A DNA stretch of 64,000 nucleotides from Variovorax boronicumulans (GCF_030812215.1 NZ_JAUSSG010000011.1:62001-126000); one strand, 5' to 3'; counted from the first letter of the stretch, positions 35,800-45,334 are shown. Translations and numbers: made by a program. The notes: generated by a model from the letters alone, not told the origin.

Positions 35800-36633
35800 C
35801 TATTCCTTGTAGTAGACGATCTGGTTCGAGGTGGCGAGCAACACGCCCTTCTCGCTCCACAGGTGCGCCGTCTGGTCGAAGAATCCGTTGAAGAACTGCT
35901 GGCCCGCCGCGCGTCCGAGCAGGTAGCCCGTGCCGACCTCGGCCAGTTGCTCCGGCCCGGCATGAAAGTAGGTGGTGATCGACACCGTGCCCGCCGGCAC
36001 ATGCTTGGCGCGGCGCAGCCACACGCGCGGATAGAACATGTCGCTCATCGCGGCGAGCGATGCAAAGTCGAGCGGCCGGGGTTGCGCATCGCGCAGCCAG
36101 ATGCGGGTTTCGCTGTGCTGCAGGCTGCCGTCCCACTTCGCGGGAATGCCGCCGCTGAACGGGCGCATCTCGTACTGGTTGATCCAGGCCACGCCGGACG
36201 GGCCGATGCTCATGCGCTCGACCGTTTCCGGCGCGGGCGCCTCGGGCATCGGCATGTCGCTCTCGCCCCAGGTGTCGCGGCGTGCAGCCGTCACCACGGT
36301 GGCGGTGGTCGTCATGTTCGGCGCGCCGCTCGCGCCGGCCTGCGTGATCTGCACGGTCCAGTGCTGCGTCGAGCGGTTGGTGCGCACGGCCGTGGCCTGG
36401 ATATCGAACGCGCCGGCTTCGAGCGCGGCCGCGTAGTTGACGGTCAATGCGATCGGCGTGCCGAGCACATCGGGATGCCGCATCACCGACTGCAGCACGA
36501 GCGCCGCGGTGGCGCCGCCGAAGGGTCCGACCATGTTCCAGTAGTCGGGGCTGGTGCTGCCCATGAAGTGGCCCACGCGGATGTCGCTGTGGTGCAGTGC
36601 CAGGGCTTTGTCGAAGGGGTGTTGCGTGCTCAT
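35800..36633 (-). CDS. Acyl-CoA thioesterase family protein (double hot-dog, TesB-like)
   Basis: A 277-residue protein of the acyl-CoA thioesterase II-like double hot-dog family. GPFGGATAALVLQSVMRHP near residues 36-54 forms the first hot-dog helix, and the second repeat begins around residue 150. The TesB-type signature helix in the C-terminal half (AGQQFFNGFFDQTAHLW) is visible. ATG 36633 is the natural start, because upstream codons run into the hydrolase region. It probably recycles CoA from intermediates of the neighbouring beta-oxidation genes. Confidence 0.87.
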   Translation of the reverse strand: MSTQHPFDKALALHHSDIRVGHFMGSTSPDYWNMVGPFGGATAALVLQSVMRHPDVLGTPIALTVNYAAALEAGAFDIQATAVRTNRSTQHWTVQITQAGASGAPNMTTTATVVTAARRDTWGESDMPMPEAPAPETVERMSIGPSGVAWINQYEMRPFSGGIPAKWDGSLQHSETRIWLRDAQPRPLDFASLAAMSDMFYPRVWLRRAKHVPAGTVSITTYFHAGPEQLAEVGTGYLLGRAAGQQFFNGFFDQTAHLWSEKGVLLATSNQIVYYKE

Positions 36634-36665
36634 GGTGGCTTGCAGTGTGCCTCCGAGTGATGACG

Positions 36666-37592
36666 TCACGCAGTCGTGTGCGGGACGTTGGCGTGCTGCA
36701 CCGCAGTAGAGGCACCAGGCACGGCAGGTGCGGTCAAAGCGGCCAGCCGGTGCAGCTTGTCGACCATGTTCGGCCAGAGGCTCTGGCTGAACTGTTCGCG
36801 AAAGAAACCGAAGTGCCCGATGCGCCGCGCCTGCACGTCGGCCGGCGCAATGCGCTCGACCGCGGTCGGCGCGCCCGCGTAGAAGCTCACGAGGCTCTCG
36901 GTGCCGGCGAGCGTCATGAGCTCGTCGTCGGTGATCGACAGCGCGAGCACCGGGAAGCGCACGCGTCCGTAGCTCTGCTGGGCCAACTCGCCTTCGGCGC
37001 CGACGCTGTAGCGCGGGTTCAGGCACCAGCGGCGCCATTGCAGGATCACGCCGCGCGGCAGGTCGCCCACCTTCTTCAGCTTGCGACCCGGGAAGTAACC
37101 GAACAGCCGCGTGACCAGCGGCACGAGCACGAACCAGAAGTAGAGGATGCTGCGCTTGAGCCTCGGCGCGTTCTCGCGCCAGTAGCCGCTGCCGGCCGCG
37201 ATGCTCACGAGGCCCGCGACCTGCCCGGGCCGCTGCAGGAAGCCCGGCAGCTGCGCGCCGAGGCTGTGGCCCAGCAGGTAGAGCGGCTGGTCGGGCAGCT
37301 CGGCCTTGGCGGTGTCGATCACCGCTTCGTAGTCGCGCGCCCAGTCGAACAGGTCGGCCTTGAAGCCGCGCAGCGGCGCATCGCCGAGCGATTCACCGGA
37401 GCCGCGATAGTCGAAGGTCCAGACGCGCAGGCCCTGGCCGGCGAGCCACTGCGCGAAGGGTTCGTAGAACGACTGGCGCACGCCCATGGCGCCGCCGATC
37501 ACGATGCTCGCGCGCGGTGCGCCGGCGGGCTCATAGCGGCGAACCGCCAGTTGCTGCGCACCGCCGTCGACCGGAAGCTGCTGCGTCTGCAT
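36666..37592 (-). CDS. Alpha/beta hydrolase
   Basis: Alpha/beta hydrolase of 308 residues. The oxyanion region is RYEPAGAPRASIVIGGAMG and the nucleophile elbow is GHSLGAQ near residue 107, with the catalytic Ser. A short hydrophobic stretch YFWFVLVPLVTRLFGYF near residue 153 may be a lid or membrane contact. The His is likely in RIGHFGFF near residue 260. ATG 37592 has GGAGA eight bases upstream and was preferred to the ATG nine codons earlier. Substrate unknown; an esterase or lipase feeding fatty acids is plausible. Confidence 0.88.
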   Translation of the reverse strand: MQTQQLPVDGGAQQLAVRRYEPAGAPRASIVIGGAMGVRQSFYEPFAQWLAGQGLRVWTFDYRGSGESLGDAPLRGFKADLFDWARDYEAVIDTAKAELPDQPLYLLGHSLGAQLPGFLQRPGQVAGLVSIAAGSGYWRENAPRLKRSILYFWFVLVPLVTRLFGYFPGRKLKKVGDLPRGVILQWRRWCLNPRYSVGAEGELAQQSYGRVRFPVLALSITDDELMTLAGTESLVSFYAGAPTAVERIAPADVQARRIGHFGFFREQFSQSLWPNMVDKLHRLAALTAPAVPGASTAVQHANVPHTTA

Positions 37593-37647
37593 GAAGTTGT
37601 CTCCTTCGTGTGCCGACACTCGTTGCGGTGTCTTGCGCGTTGCCGAA

Positions 37648-38847
37648 TCAAACGCGCTCGAAGATCCCTGCAGCGCCCTGGCCCATGCCCACGCACATCG
37701 TGACCATGCCGTACTTCAGGTTCTCGCGGCGCAGCGCGTGCACCACGGTCGCCGCGCGGATCGCGCCCGTCGCGCCCAGCGGATGGCCCAGCGCGATCGC
37801 GCCGCCCATCGGGTTGACCTTCGACGGATCGAGGCCCAGCGTGTTGATCACCGCGAGCGATTGCGCGGCGAAGGCTTCGTTGAGCTCGAACCAGTCGATG
37901 TCCTCGTGCTTCAGGCCCGCATAGCGCAGCGCGGCGGGAATGGCCTCGATCGGGCCGATGCCCATGATGTGCGGCGGCACGCCCTTGCTCGCGAAGCTCA
38001 CGAAGCGTGCGAGCGGCGTGAGGCCGTATTGCTTCACGGCCTTCTCACTCGCAAGGATCAGCGCGCCGGCGCCGTCGGAGGTCTGCGAGCTGTTGCCCGC
38101 GGTCACCGTGCCGCGCGCGGCGAACACGGTGCGCAGCTTGGCCAGGCCCTCGATGCTGGTGTCGGGGCGCGCGCCTTCGTCGAGGTTCACTGTGCGGGTC
38201 TTGGCAATCGACTCGCCGGTTTCCAGGTTCGGCGTGCGGTCGGTCACTTCGATGGGCGTGATCTCGTCGGCGAACTTGCCGGCCTTCTGCGCGGCCAGCG
38301 CCTTCTGGTGCGAGGCGAGCGCGAACGCGTCCTGCGCCTCGCGGCTCACCTTCCACTGCTGCGCGACCTTCTCGGCCGTGAGGCCCATGCCATAGGCAAT
38401 GCCCACGTCGCCTTCGCGCTCGAAGATCGAAGGCGACAGCGACGGCGAGTTGCCCATCATCGGCACCATGCTCATGCTCTCGACGCCGGCCGCGATCATC
38501 ACGTCGGCCTCGCCGACGCGGATGCGGTCCGCGGCCATCTGCACGGCCGACAGGCCCGAGGCGCAGAAGCGGTTGACGGTGATGCCGCCGATGCTGGTCG
38601 GCAGGCCCGCCAGCACCGCGCCGATGCGCGCGACGTTCAGGCCTTGCTGCGATTCGGGAATCGCGCAGCCGCAGATGATGTCCTCGATGGCCTTGGGGTC
38701 GAGCCCCGGCACGGCGGCCAGTGCCGCCTTCAGCGTGGTCGCGAGCAGGTCGTCGGGACGGTAGTTGCGGAAGTAGCCGCGGTGCGACTTGCCGATGGGC
38801 GTGCGGGTGGCGGAGACGATGTAGGCGTCTTGTACTTGCTTGCTCAT
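37648..38847 (-). CDS. Acetyl-CoA C-acyltransferase (thiolase)
   Basis: Thiolase of 399 residues that cleaves 3-ketoacyl-CoA in the final beta-oxidation step. The nucleophilic cysteine is C95 in NRFCASGLSAVQ, the His pair region is GGAIALGHPLGATGA near residue 350, and the second cysteine is in MVTMCVGMGQGAAG near 382. It lies 11 bp after the HAD/ECH protein and is evidently the beta subunit of that trifunctional-type complex. Confidence 0.95.
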   Translation of the reverse strand: MSKQVQDAYIVSATRTPIGKSHRGYFRNYRPDDLLATTLKAALAAVPGLDPKAIEDIICGCAIPESQQGLNVARIGAVLAGLPTSIGGITVNRFCASGLSAVQMAADRIRVGEADVMIAAGVESMSMVPMMGNSPSLSPSIFEREGDVGIAYGMGLTAEKVAQQWKVSREAQDAFALASHQKALAAQKAGKFADEITPIEVTDRTPNLETGESIAKTRTVNLDEGARPDTSIEGLAKLRTVFAARGTVTAGNSSQTSDGAGALILASEKAVKQYGLTPLARFVSFASKGVPPHIMGIGPIEAIPAALRYAGLKHEDIDWFELNEAFAAQSLAVINTLGLDPSKVNPMGGAIALGHPLGATGAIRAATVVHALRRENLKYGMVTMCVGMGQGAAGIFERV

Positions 38848-38858
38848 GAAATCTGTCC

Positions 38859-41258
38859 TTAGTTGCGCACTGGCTTGCCGGTGCTGAGCATGCCCATGAT
38901 GCGTTCCTGCGTCTTGGGGTGCACGATGAGCGAGCAGAACGCCTTGCGCTCCAGCGTCATCAGGTATTCCTCGGTCACGAGCGAGCCCGCGTCCACGTCG
39001 CCGCCGGTGACCACGTTCGCAATCAGGCTGGCGATGTGGAAGTCGTGCGCGCTGATGAAGCCGCCGTCGCGCATGTTCACCAGCTGGCCCTTGATCGTCG
39101 CGGCGCCGCTGCGGCCCGCCACGCGGAAGGTGCGGCGAAGCGGCGGGCGGTAGCCGGCGTCGGCCATCGCCTTGGCCTGCTGCAATGCCACGTAGAGCAG
39201 TTCGTCCTTGTTCGGCACGATCACGTCGCTGTCGAGCAGGTAGCCCAGCTTCTTCGAGTCGAGCGCGCCGGTGCCGACCTTGGCCATCGCCGCGGCGGTG
39301 AAGCCTTCGGTGAGGAACGGCAGCAGGTCGGTGCCCGTCGAGGCCGATGCGTTTTCTGCGGCACGGCGTGCGATGTAGGTCAGGCCGCCAGCGCCGGGGA
39401 TGAGGCCCACGCCGACTTCGACCAGGCCGATGTAGCTTTCCATGGCCGCGACGCGCTTGGCCGAGTGAACCGCCAGCTCGCAGCCGCCGCCCAGCGCCAT
39501 GCCGCGCACGGCGGAGATCACCGGCACGTTGGCATAGCGGATCTTGAGCATGACGTTCTGCAGCTCTTCTTCCGCGCCTTCGACCGCGCCGATGCCCGCG
39601 ACCACGAAGGCCGGCAGCATCGCCTGCAGGTCAGCGCCGACCGAGAACACCTCGTCGGGCGACCAGATCACCAGGCCCTTGTATTCGGCTTCGGCCAGGT
39701 CGACCGCGGCGCCGAGCGCCTCGGCCACGTCGGGGCTGATGGCGTGCATCTTCGAATGAATGCTCGCGATGAGCACTTCACCGTCGAGCGTCCACACGCG
39801 CACGTCGCCTTCGTCGCTGATCGTCGTGCCGGCCGTGTTGGCATCGGCCGCGTTCGCGCCGAGCACGCTTTCGGGGAACAGCTGGCGGTCGTGCACCGGG
39901 AGCTTCCGTTGCGGAACGAACTGGCCCTGCGACGCGCTCCACGAGCCTTCGGGCGTGTGCACGCCGCCAGCCTTGGCCACGGCGCCTTCGAACACCCACT
40001 TGGGCAGCGGAACGGTGCTCAGCGCCTTGCCGGCGTCGATGTCTTCCTGCACCCACTTGGCGACCTGCGCCCAGCCTGCTTCCTGCCAGAGCTCGAACGG
40101 GCCCTGCTTCATGCCGAAGCCCCAGCGCATCGCGAAGTCGATGTCGCGCGCGCTCTCGGCGATGTCGGCCAGGTGCACGGCGGCGTAGTGGAAGCCGTCG
40201 CGCAGGATCGCCCAGAGGAACTGGCCCTGCGGCCCTTCGCTTTCGCGCAGCAGCTTCAAGCGCTCGCCCGCGGGCTTCTTGAGCATGCGGCCGTACACCT
40301 CGTCGGCCTTGGCACCGGCGGGTACGTATTCGCCGCTCTTCAGGTCGAAGCGCAGGATGTCGCGGCCGACCTTCTTGAAGAAGCCGGCCTTGGTCTTCTG
40401 GCCGAGGTTGCCGAGTTCGAGCAACTTGGCGAGCACCGGCGGCGTGGCGAAGTTGGCGTAGAACGGATCACTCTCGGCGTTCAGGTTGTCCTGCAGCGTC
40501 TTCACGACGTGGGCCATGGTGTCCAGGCCCACCACGTCGGCGGTGCGGAAGGTGCCCGAGCTCGCACGGCCCAGCTTCTTGCCGGTGAGGTCGTCCACCA
40601 CGTCGGGCGTGAGGCCGAACTTCTCGACTTCCTTCAGGGTGGCCAGCATGCCGGCGATGCCGACGCGGTTGGCGATGAAGTTGGGCGTGTCGTGCGCGCG
40701 CACCACGCCCTTGCCGAGCGTGCTGGTGACGAAGACCTCGAGGTCGTCGAGCACCTGCGGTTGCGTGGTGGGCGTGTTGATCAGCTCCACCAGGAACATG
40801 TAGCGCGGCGGGTTGAAGAAGTGGATGCCGCAGAAGCGCGGCTTCAGCGCTTCGGGCAACGCTTCGCTCAGCTTGGTGATCGACAGGCCCGAGGTGTTCG
40901 AGGCGAGGATCGAATGCTTGGCCACGTGCGGCGCGATCTTCTTGTAGAGATCGAGCTTCCAGTCCATGCGCTCGGCAATGGCTTCGATGATGAGGTCGCA
41001 CTCGCCGAGCTTGGCGAGGTCGTCTTCGTAGTTGGCCTGCTCGATCAGGCCCGCATCGGCCACGTCGCCGAGCGGCGCGGGCTTGAGCTTCTTGAGGTTG
41101 TCGATGGCGCGCGTGACGATGCCGTTCTTCGGGCCTTCCTTGGCGGCCAGGTCGAACAGCACGACGGGCACGCGCACGTTGACGAGATGAGCGGCAATCT
41201 GCGCGCCCATCACGCCGGCGCCGAGCACGGCGACCTTCTTCACTTGAAATCGGGACAT
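38859..41258 (-). CDS. 3-hydroxyacyl-CoA dehydrogenase / enoyl-CoA hydratase fusion
   Basis: A 799-residue bifunctional beta-oxidation protein. The N-terminal NAD-binding motif VLGAGVMGAQIAAHLVN and the HAD domain occupy roughly residues 1-330, and the crotonase domain lies around 480-700 (oxyanion segments EVFSVGADLQAMLP and GMALGGGCELAVHSAKR). The order is dehydrogenase first, as in FadN-type proteins, not hydratase first as in FadB. GAGGLTYIARRAAE near residue 640 lacks the usual catalytic Glu pair in full. It pairs with the downstream thiolase. Confidence 0.94.
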   Translation of the reverse strand: MSRFQVKKVAVLGAGVMGAQIAAHLVNVRVPVVLFDLAAKEGPKNGIVTRAIDNLKKLKPAPLGDVADAGLIEQANYEDDLAKLGECDLIIEAIAERMDWKLDLYKKIAPHVAKHSILASNTSGLSITKLSEALPEALKPRFCGIHFFNPPRYMFLVELINTPTTQPQVLDDLEVFVTSTLGKGVVRAHDTPNFIANRVGIAGMLATLKEVEKFGLTPDVVDDLTGKKLGRASSGTFRTADVVGLDTMAHVVKTLQDNLNAESDPFYANFATPPVLAKLLELGNLGQKTKAGFFKKVGRDILRFDLKSGEYVPAGAKADEVYGRMLKKPAGERLKLLRESEGPQGQFLWAILRDGFHYAAVHLADIAESARDIDFAMRWGFGMKQGPFELWQEAGWAQVAKWVQEDIDAGKALSTVPLPKWVFEGAVAKAGGVHTPEGSWSASQGQFVPQRKLPVHDRQLFPESVLGANAADANTAGTTISDEGDVRVWTLDGEVLIASIHSKMHAISPDVAEALGAAVDLAEAEYKGLVIWSPDEVFSVGADLQAMLPAFVVAGIGAVEGAEEELQNVMLKIRYANVPVISAVRGMALGGGCELAVHSAKRVAAMESYIGLVEVGVGLIPGAGGLTYIARRAAENASASTGTDLLPFLTEGFTAAAMAKVGTGALDSKKLGYLLDSDVIVPNKDELLYVALQQAKAMADAGYRPPLRRTFRVAGRSGAATIKGQLVNMRDGGFISAHDFHIASLIANVVTGGDVDAGSLVTEEYLMTLERKAFCSLIVHPKTQERIMGMLSTGKPVRN

Positions 41259-41297
41259 GTTGCTTGGTATTTCTTCGGTTGAAAACGCGCGGCAGGG

Positions 41298-41732
41298 TTA
41301 CTGCGCGCGGGTCCAGGTTTGGGTGCGCCAGAACGGGCCCAAGTAGCCTCGCACTTCGAGCTTCTTGCCGCCGTCGATGGGCGTGAAGCTCGCGCGGTAT
41401 TCCTTGCCGTTCTCGGGGTCGAGGATCTTGCCGCCTTCCCAGACGTCCTTGCCCTCGGCCTTCTTGCCGCCGCGGATGATCTCCAGGCCCGTGATGGGCT
41501 TGCCCTTGCGGTCGTCGCTGCACTCGTCGCAGGTCGCGTCGGGCTTGGTGTCTTTCTTCAACGACTTCTCGATGCGGCCGCTGAGTGCGCCGTTGGTCTC
41601 GGCGATGCGGATCTCCGCCTTGACCTCGCCGGTCTTGTCGTCGGCGTTGCGCCAGAGCCCCACCGGGGTGCTCTGTGCCATGGCCGTGAAAGAAGTGGCG
41701 GCGAGGACGATGGCTGCAAGTGTCGTTTTCAT
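41298..41732 (-). CDS. Exported DUF2147 family protein
   Basis: A 144-residue secreted protein with Sec signal MKTTLAAIVLAATSFTAMAQ. The mature domain opens VGLWRNADDKTGEVKAEIRI, a signature of DUF2147, and contains CDECSDDRKGKPITGLEII and the later WEGGKILDPENGKEY segment, an extracellular beta-barrel-like fold. ATG 41732 has GGGAG upstream; 16 additional open codons are not family-like. It sits between two beta-oxidation genes. Function unknown, although DUF2147 genes often neighbour fatty-acid degradation clusters. Confidence 0.9.
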   Translation of the reverse strand: MKTTLAAIVLAATSFTAMAQSTPVGLWRNADDKTGEVKAEIRIAETNGALSGRIEKSLKKDTKPDATCDECSDDRKGKPITGLEIIRGGKKAEGKDVWEGGKILDPENGKEYRASFTPIDGGKKLEVRGYLGPFWRTQTWTRAQ

Positions 41733-41772
41733 GAGCGGCTCCCGGTGTGAAGGATGAAGAAAGACAGCAACC

Positions 41773-43569
41773 TTAGGCAAGCGCTGCGTCGGTGTCCATC
41801 AACACCTTGCTGCCGGCGCGCGCGGTGCGCATCAGCGTCGCGGTCTCAGGGAACAGCTTGGCGAAGTAGAAGCGCGCGGTCTGCAGCTTGGCGACGTAGA
41901 ACGGGTCGGTGTTGCCGGCGGCAATTTCGCGCAGCGCCACCTGCGCCATGCGGGCGAACAGGTAGCCGAACACGAAGTGGCCGGCCACGCGCAGGTAATC
42001 CACCGCGGCAGCGCCCACTTCGTCGGGGTTCTGGAAGCCCTTGAAGCCGATCTCGGTCGTGAACTTGGTGAGCTGGTCGCCCAGCATGGCGATCGGGTTG
42101 ATGAACTCGGCCATCTTCTCGTTGACGCCTTCTTCTTCCACCAGCTTCGCGACGAGCTTGCCGAACTTCTTGAGCGACGCACCGTTGTTGCCCAGCACCT
42201 TGCGGCCCAGCAGGTCCAGCGACTGGATCGTGTTGGTGCCTTCGTAGATCATGTTGATGCGGTTGTCGCGCACGAACTGCTCCATGCCCCACTCCTTGAT
42301 GAAGCCGTGGCCGCCGAACACCTGCATGCACGCGTTGGTCGCGATGTGGCCGTTGTCGGTGATGAAGGCCTTGACGATCGGCGTGAGCAGCGCGACCAGT
42401 TCGCCCGAGTCCTTGCGCACCTTTTCGTCGGGGTGGTTGTGCTCCTTGTCTAGCAGCAGCGTGCAGAAGATCTGCAGCGCGCGGCCGCCTTCGGCATACG
42501 CCTTGGCGGTGAGCAGCATCTTGCGCACGTCGGGGTGCACGATGATCGGGTCGGCTTCCTTGTCCTTGGCCTTGACGCCCGAGAGCGAGCGCATCTGGAT
42601 GCGGTCCTTGGCGTAGGCCAGCGCATTTTGATAAGCCACTTCGGTGAGGCCCAGCGACTGGTTGCCCACGCCCAGGCGCGCGGCATTCATCATCACGAAC
42701 ATCGCGGCCAGGCCCTTGTTGGGCTCGCCGACCAGCGTGCCGGTGGCGCCTTCGATCACGATCTGTGCGGTGGCATTGCCATGGATGCCCATCTTGTGCT
42801 CGAGACCCGCGCAGAAGATCGGGTTGCGCTCGCCGAGCGAGCCGTCGGCCTTCACCTTGAACTTCGGCACCACGAACAGGCTGATGCCCTTGCTGCCCTT
42901 GGGCGCATCCGGCAGGCGGGCCAGCACCAGGTGAATGATGTTGTCCGTCATGTCGTGCTCGCCGGCCGAGATGAAGATCTTGCTGCCGGTGATGCGGTAG
43001 GTGCCATCCGCCTGCGGCTCGGCCTTGGTGCGCAGGAGGCCCAGGTCGGTGCCGCAATGGGGTTCGGTCAGGCACATGGTGCCGGTCCACTCGCCGCTGG
43101 TGAGTTTGGGCAGGTAGGTCTTCTTCTGCTCGTCGGTGCCGTGCGCTGCCAGCGCCTCGTATGCGCCGTGCGAGAGGCCCGGGTACATGGTCCAGGCCTG
43201 GTTCGCGCTGTTGAGCATTTCGAAGAGGCACTGGTTCACCACGAAGGGCAGGCCCTGGCCGCCGAAAGCCGGGTCGCACGAGAGCGCGGGCCAGCCACCT
43301 TCGACGTACTTGGCGTAGGCGTCCTTGAAGCCCTTGGGCGTCTTGACCTCGTGCGTGGTCTTGTCGAGCACGCAGCCTTCTTCGTCGCCGCTGATGTTCA
43401 GCGGGAAGGTCACGTCGGCGGCGAACTTGCCCGCCTCCTCGATCACCGCATTGATGGTGTCGGCGTCTGTTTCGGCGTGGGCCGGGAGTGCCTTGAGTTC
43501 TTCGGTGACGTTGAGCACTTCGTGCAGCACGAACTGCATGTCACGCACGGGTGGGTTGTAGGTAGGCAT
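41773..43569 (-). CDS. Acyl-CoA dehydrogenase, large C-terminally extended type
   Basis: FAD-dependent acyl-CoA dehydrogenase of 598 residues, longer than the 380-400 standard because of a C-terminal extension after residue 460. MCLTEPHCGTDLG at 165-177 is the substrate/FAD loop, and the catalytic base E443 lies in IYEGTNTIQ. It resembles DmdC/FadE-type enzymes with DUF-type tail. The gene is the first of the structural genes after the TetR regulator, 73 bp away, in the same direction. Confidence 0.94.
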   Translation of the reverse strand: MPTYNPPVRDMQFVLHEVLNVTEELKALPAHAETDADTINAVIEEAGKFAADVTFPLNISGDEEGCVLDKTTHEVKTPKGFKDAYAKYVEGGWPALSCDPAFGGQGLPFVVNQCLFEMLNSANQAWTMYPGLSHGAYEALAAHGTDEQKKTYLPKLTSGEWTGTMCLTEPHCGTDLGLLRTKAEPQADGTYRITGSKIFISAGEHDMTDNIIHLVLARLPDAPKGSKGISLFVVPKFKVKADGSLGERNPIFCAGLEHKMGIHGNATAQIVIEGATGTLVGEPNKGLAAMFVMMNAARLGVGNQSLGLTEVAYQNALAYAKDRIQMRSLSGVKAKDKEADPIIVHPDVRKMLLTAKAYAEGGRALQIFCTLLLDKEHNHPDEKVRKDSGELVALLTPIVKAFITDNGHIATNACMQVFGGHGFIKEWGMEQFVRDNRINMIYEGTNTIQSLDLLGRKVLGNNGASLKKFGKLVAKLVEEEGVNEKMAEFINPIAMLGDQLTKFTTEIGFKGFQNPDEVGAAAVDYLRVAGHFVFGYLFARMAQVALREIAAGNTDPFYVAKLQTARFYFAKLFPETATLMRTARAGSKVLMDTDAALA

Positions 43570-43642
43570 CCGGGACTCTCCTGGTCGAAGCTAGATAGAA
43601 AGAAAAAAGGGAAATCGAAAAAGCGAAAACGGTGCCGCGCGC

Positions 43643-44338
43643 TCAGCGCACGGGCTTCAGGCGCCGGCCGGCAGGCGCAGGTGCGGCAGCAGCCGGGTCC
43701 GCTGGCGCGTTGGGCGTGGCGCTGCGCGCAAGGATGTTGTTGAAGCCGACAGTGGCGCGACCGATGGAGCCGGGCACCTGCAGGAAGCGGGCTTCGTAGT
43801 GCAGCGCGAGGATGAGGCCGTGGATCTCGAACGCGAGCTGGCGCTCATCGGCGTCCGCGCGCAGGTGGCCTTCGGTCTGCGACTGCACGATGGCGCGCAG
43901 CACCGCTGCCTGCCAGATGCTGACCGACTCGACCAGCGCATCGCGCACGGGGCCGGGACGGTCGTCGAATTCGGAAGCGCCGCTGATATAGATGCAGCCC
44001 GAGTCGATCTCGGTCGAGGTGCGCTTCATCCAGTTGGCGAACATGGCGCGAAGGCGCGGGAGGCCGCGCGGCGCCGAGAGCGCAGGAAAGAACACCTCCT
44101 GCTCGAAACGTGCGTGATACTCGCGCACCACCGAGATCTGCAGTTCCTCACGGGAGCCGAAGTGGGCGAAGACGCCCGACTTGCTCATCTTGGTGATCTC
44201 GGCCACCGCGCCGATCGACAGGCCCTCGAGCCCGATCTGCGCAGCCAGCGCCAGCGCGGCGTCGACGATCACGGCCTTGGTCTGCTGGCCCTTCTGGGCG
44301 GCGCGGGCCGGCTTGGCGGGAACGGCATTGACAGACAT
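43643..44338 (-). CDS. TetR-family transcriptional regulator
   Basis: A 231-residue TetR regulator. The helix-turn-helix lies in residues 23-65 (AALALAAQIGLEGLSIGAVAEI, then KSGVFAHFGSREEL). The ligand domain contains RAMFANWMKRTSTEIDSGCIY, and the tail is Ala/Pro-rich. The family start is ATG 44338; an open frame upstream has no family resemblance. It is the first gene of the beta-oxidation cluster on this strand. A palindrome 20 bp upstream of the start suggests autoregulation. Confidence 0.91.
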   Translation of the reverse strand: MSVNAVPAKPARAAQKGQQTKAVIVDAALALAAQIGLEGLSIGAVAEITKMSKSGVFAHFGSREELQISVVREYHARFEQEVFFPALSAPRGLPRLRAMFANWMKRTSTEIDSGCIYISGASEFDDRPGPVRDALVESVSIWQAAVLRAIVQSQTEGHLRADADERQLAFEIHGLILALHYEARFLQVPGSIGRATVGFNNILARSATPNAPADPAAAAPAPAGRRLKPVR

Positions 44339-44358
44339 CGTGGAGCTCCGAATAAAAC

Positions 44359-44370
44359 GAACGGTCGTTC
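44359..44370. promoter_or_regulatory. Candidate TetR operator
   Basis: GAACG-GT-CGTTC is a perfect five-base inverted repeat around two bases. It lies 20 bp upstream of the TetR gene within an AT-rich stretch (AATAAAAC...TATTTTG). Its position over the likely promoter fits autoregulation and control of the beta-oxidation cluster. Confidence 0.6.
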
Positions 44371-44465
44371 TATTTTGAGGGAGCTTTGCACTTTTGGCCG
44401 CAAATGACCTTCGATTCCTGAAGGTTAATTGATGCGGAGCGGGGCCGCCACCGGCCCCACCCCGA

Positions 44466-45224
44466 TCAGAAGTCCTGCGACACGGGCCGCACCACCACCT
44501 CGTTGATGTCCACGTTCGCCGGCTGCTCCACCGCATAGACCACGGCGCGGGCGACTGCATCGGCCGGAATCTGGTTGGCGTCGTAGAACGCCTTCAGCCC
44601 CGCCGCGGCTTCGGGGTCGGTGCTGCCGAACTTCAGTTCCGACTCGACCGCGCCGGGCGACACGACCGTCACGCGCACGCCGTTGTTGCCCATCTCGACA
44701 CGCAGCCCTTCGGAGATGGCGCGCACCGCATGCTTGGTGGCGCTGTACACCGTGCCGATCGGCGTGAACACCTTGATGCCCGCGATCGACGCGACGTTCA
44801 GGATGTGCCCGCTGCCCTGTGCCTGCATGCGCGGCAGCACCGCGGCGATGCCGTAGAGCACGCCCTTGATGTTGACGTCGATGGTGCGGTCCCACTCGTC
44901 GACCTTGAGCTTCTCGAGCGGCGAGAGCGGCATCACGCCCGCGTTGTTGACCAGCACGTCGATGCGGCCGAAGGCCTCGACCGTCGCGGCGGCGAGCTTT
45001 TCCAGATCGGCGCGTTGCGCCACGTCGGTGGCGATGGCGATTGCTTCGCCGCCCGCCTCGCGGATCTCGGCGACCACCTTGTCGAGCCGATCGGTGCGGC
45101 GTGCAGCGAGCACCACCTTGGCACCTCGTGCGGCCAGGTGGCGGGCCATGGATTCGCCGATGCCGCTGCTCGCGCCGGTGACGATGGCGACCTTGCCCTT
45201 GATGTTGTCTTGAACGGATGTCAT
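44466..45224 (-). CDS. SDR family oxidoreductase
   Basis: A classical short-chain dehydrogenase of 252 residues. The nucleotide loop TGASSGIGESMARHL is at about residues 15-29, NNAGVMPLSPL near 90, the Ser in VASIAG near 142 and the active-site Tyr and Lys in YSATKHAV near 159. The start ATG 45224 has AAAGGAA upstream; 18 codons further upstream are open but not family-like. The gene is divergent from a LysR regulator with a 110-bp intergenic region, the common arrangement for LysR-controlled genes. Confidence 0.92.
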   Translation of the reverse strand: MTSVQDNIKGKVAIVTGASSGIGESMARHLAARGAKVVLAARRTDRLDKVVAEIREAGGEAIAIATDVAQRADLEKLAAATVEAFGRIDVLVNNAGVMPLSPLEKLKVDEWDRTIDVNIKGVLYGIAAVLPRMQAQGSGHILNVASIAGIKVFTPIGTVYSATKHAVRAISEGLRVEMGNNGVRVTVVSPGAVESELKFGSTDPEAAAGLKAFYDANQIPADAVARAVVYAVEQPANVDINEVVVRPVSQDF

Positions 45225-45265
45225 GGAGAAATTCCTTTCGGATGTGTTGAAGAAGTGCATGCAGT

Positions 45266-45278
45266 GTGGAAAATCCAC
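45266..45278. promoter_or_regulatory. Candidate LysR operator between SDR and LysR genes
   Basis: GTGGA-AAA-TCCAC is a perfect five-base inverted repeat in the 110-bp divergent intergenic region, 42 bp from the SDR start and 57 bp from the LysR start. Position and symmetry suit a LysR-type binding site. Confidence 0.4.
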
Positions 45279-45334
45279 GCGTTCCAGTAAATGAAACTCT
45301 GGCGACTTCAGAATTCCTCATCAAGGAACACACC

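Noticed and set aside
38919..41282. Open frame of 787 codons on the plus strand over the HAD/ECH fusion
   Set aside because: Mirror frame of a well-supported gene with no recognisable motif and compositional bias only.
44441..44458. GC-rich hairpin GGGGCCG...CGGCCCC after the SDR gene
   Set aside because: Stem of seven without a T tract; too weak to call a terminator.
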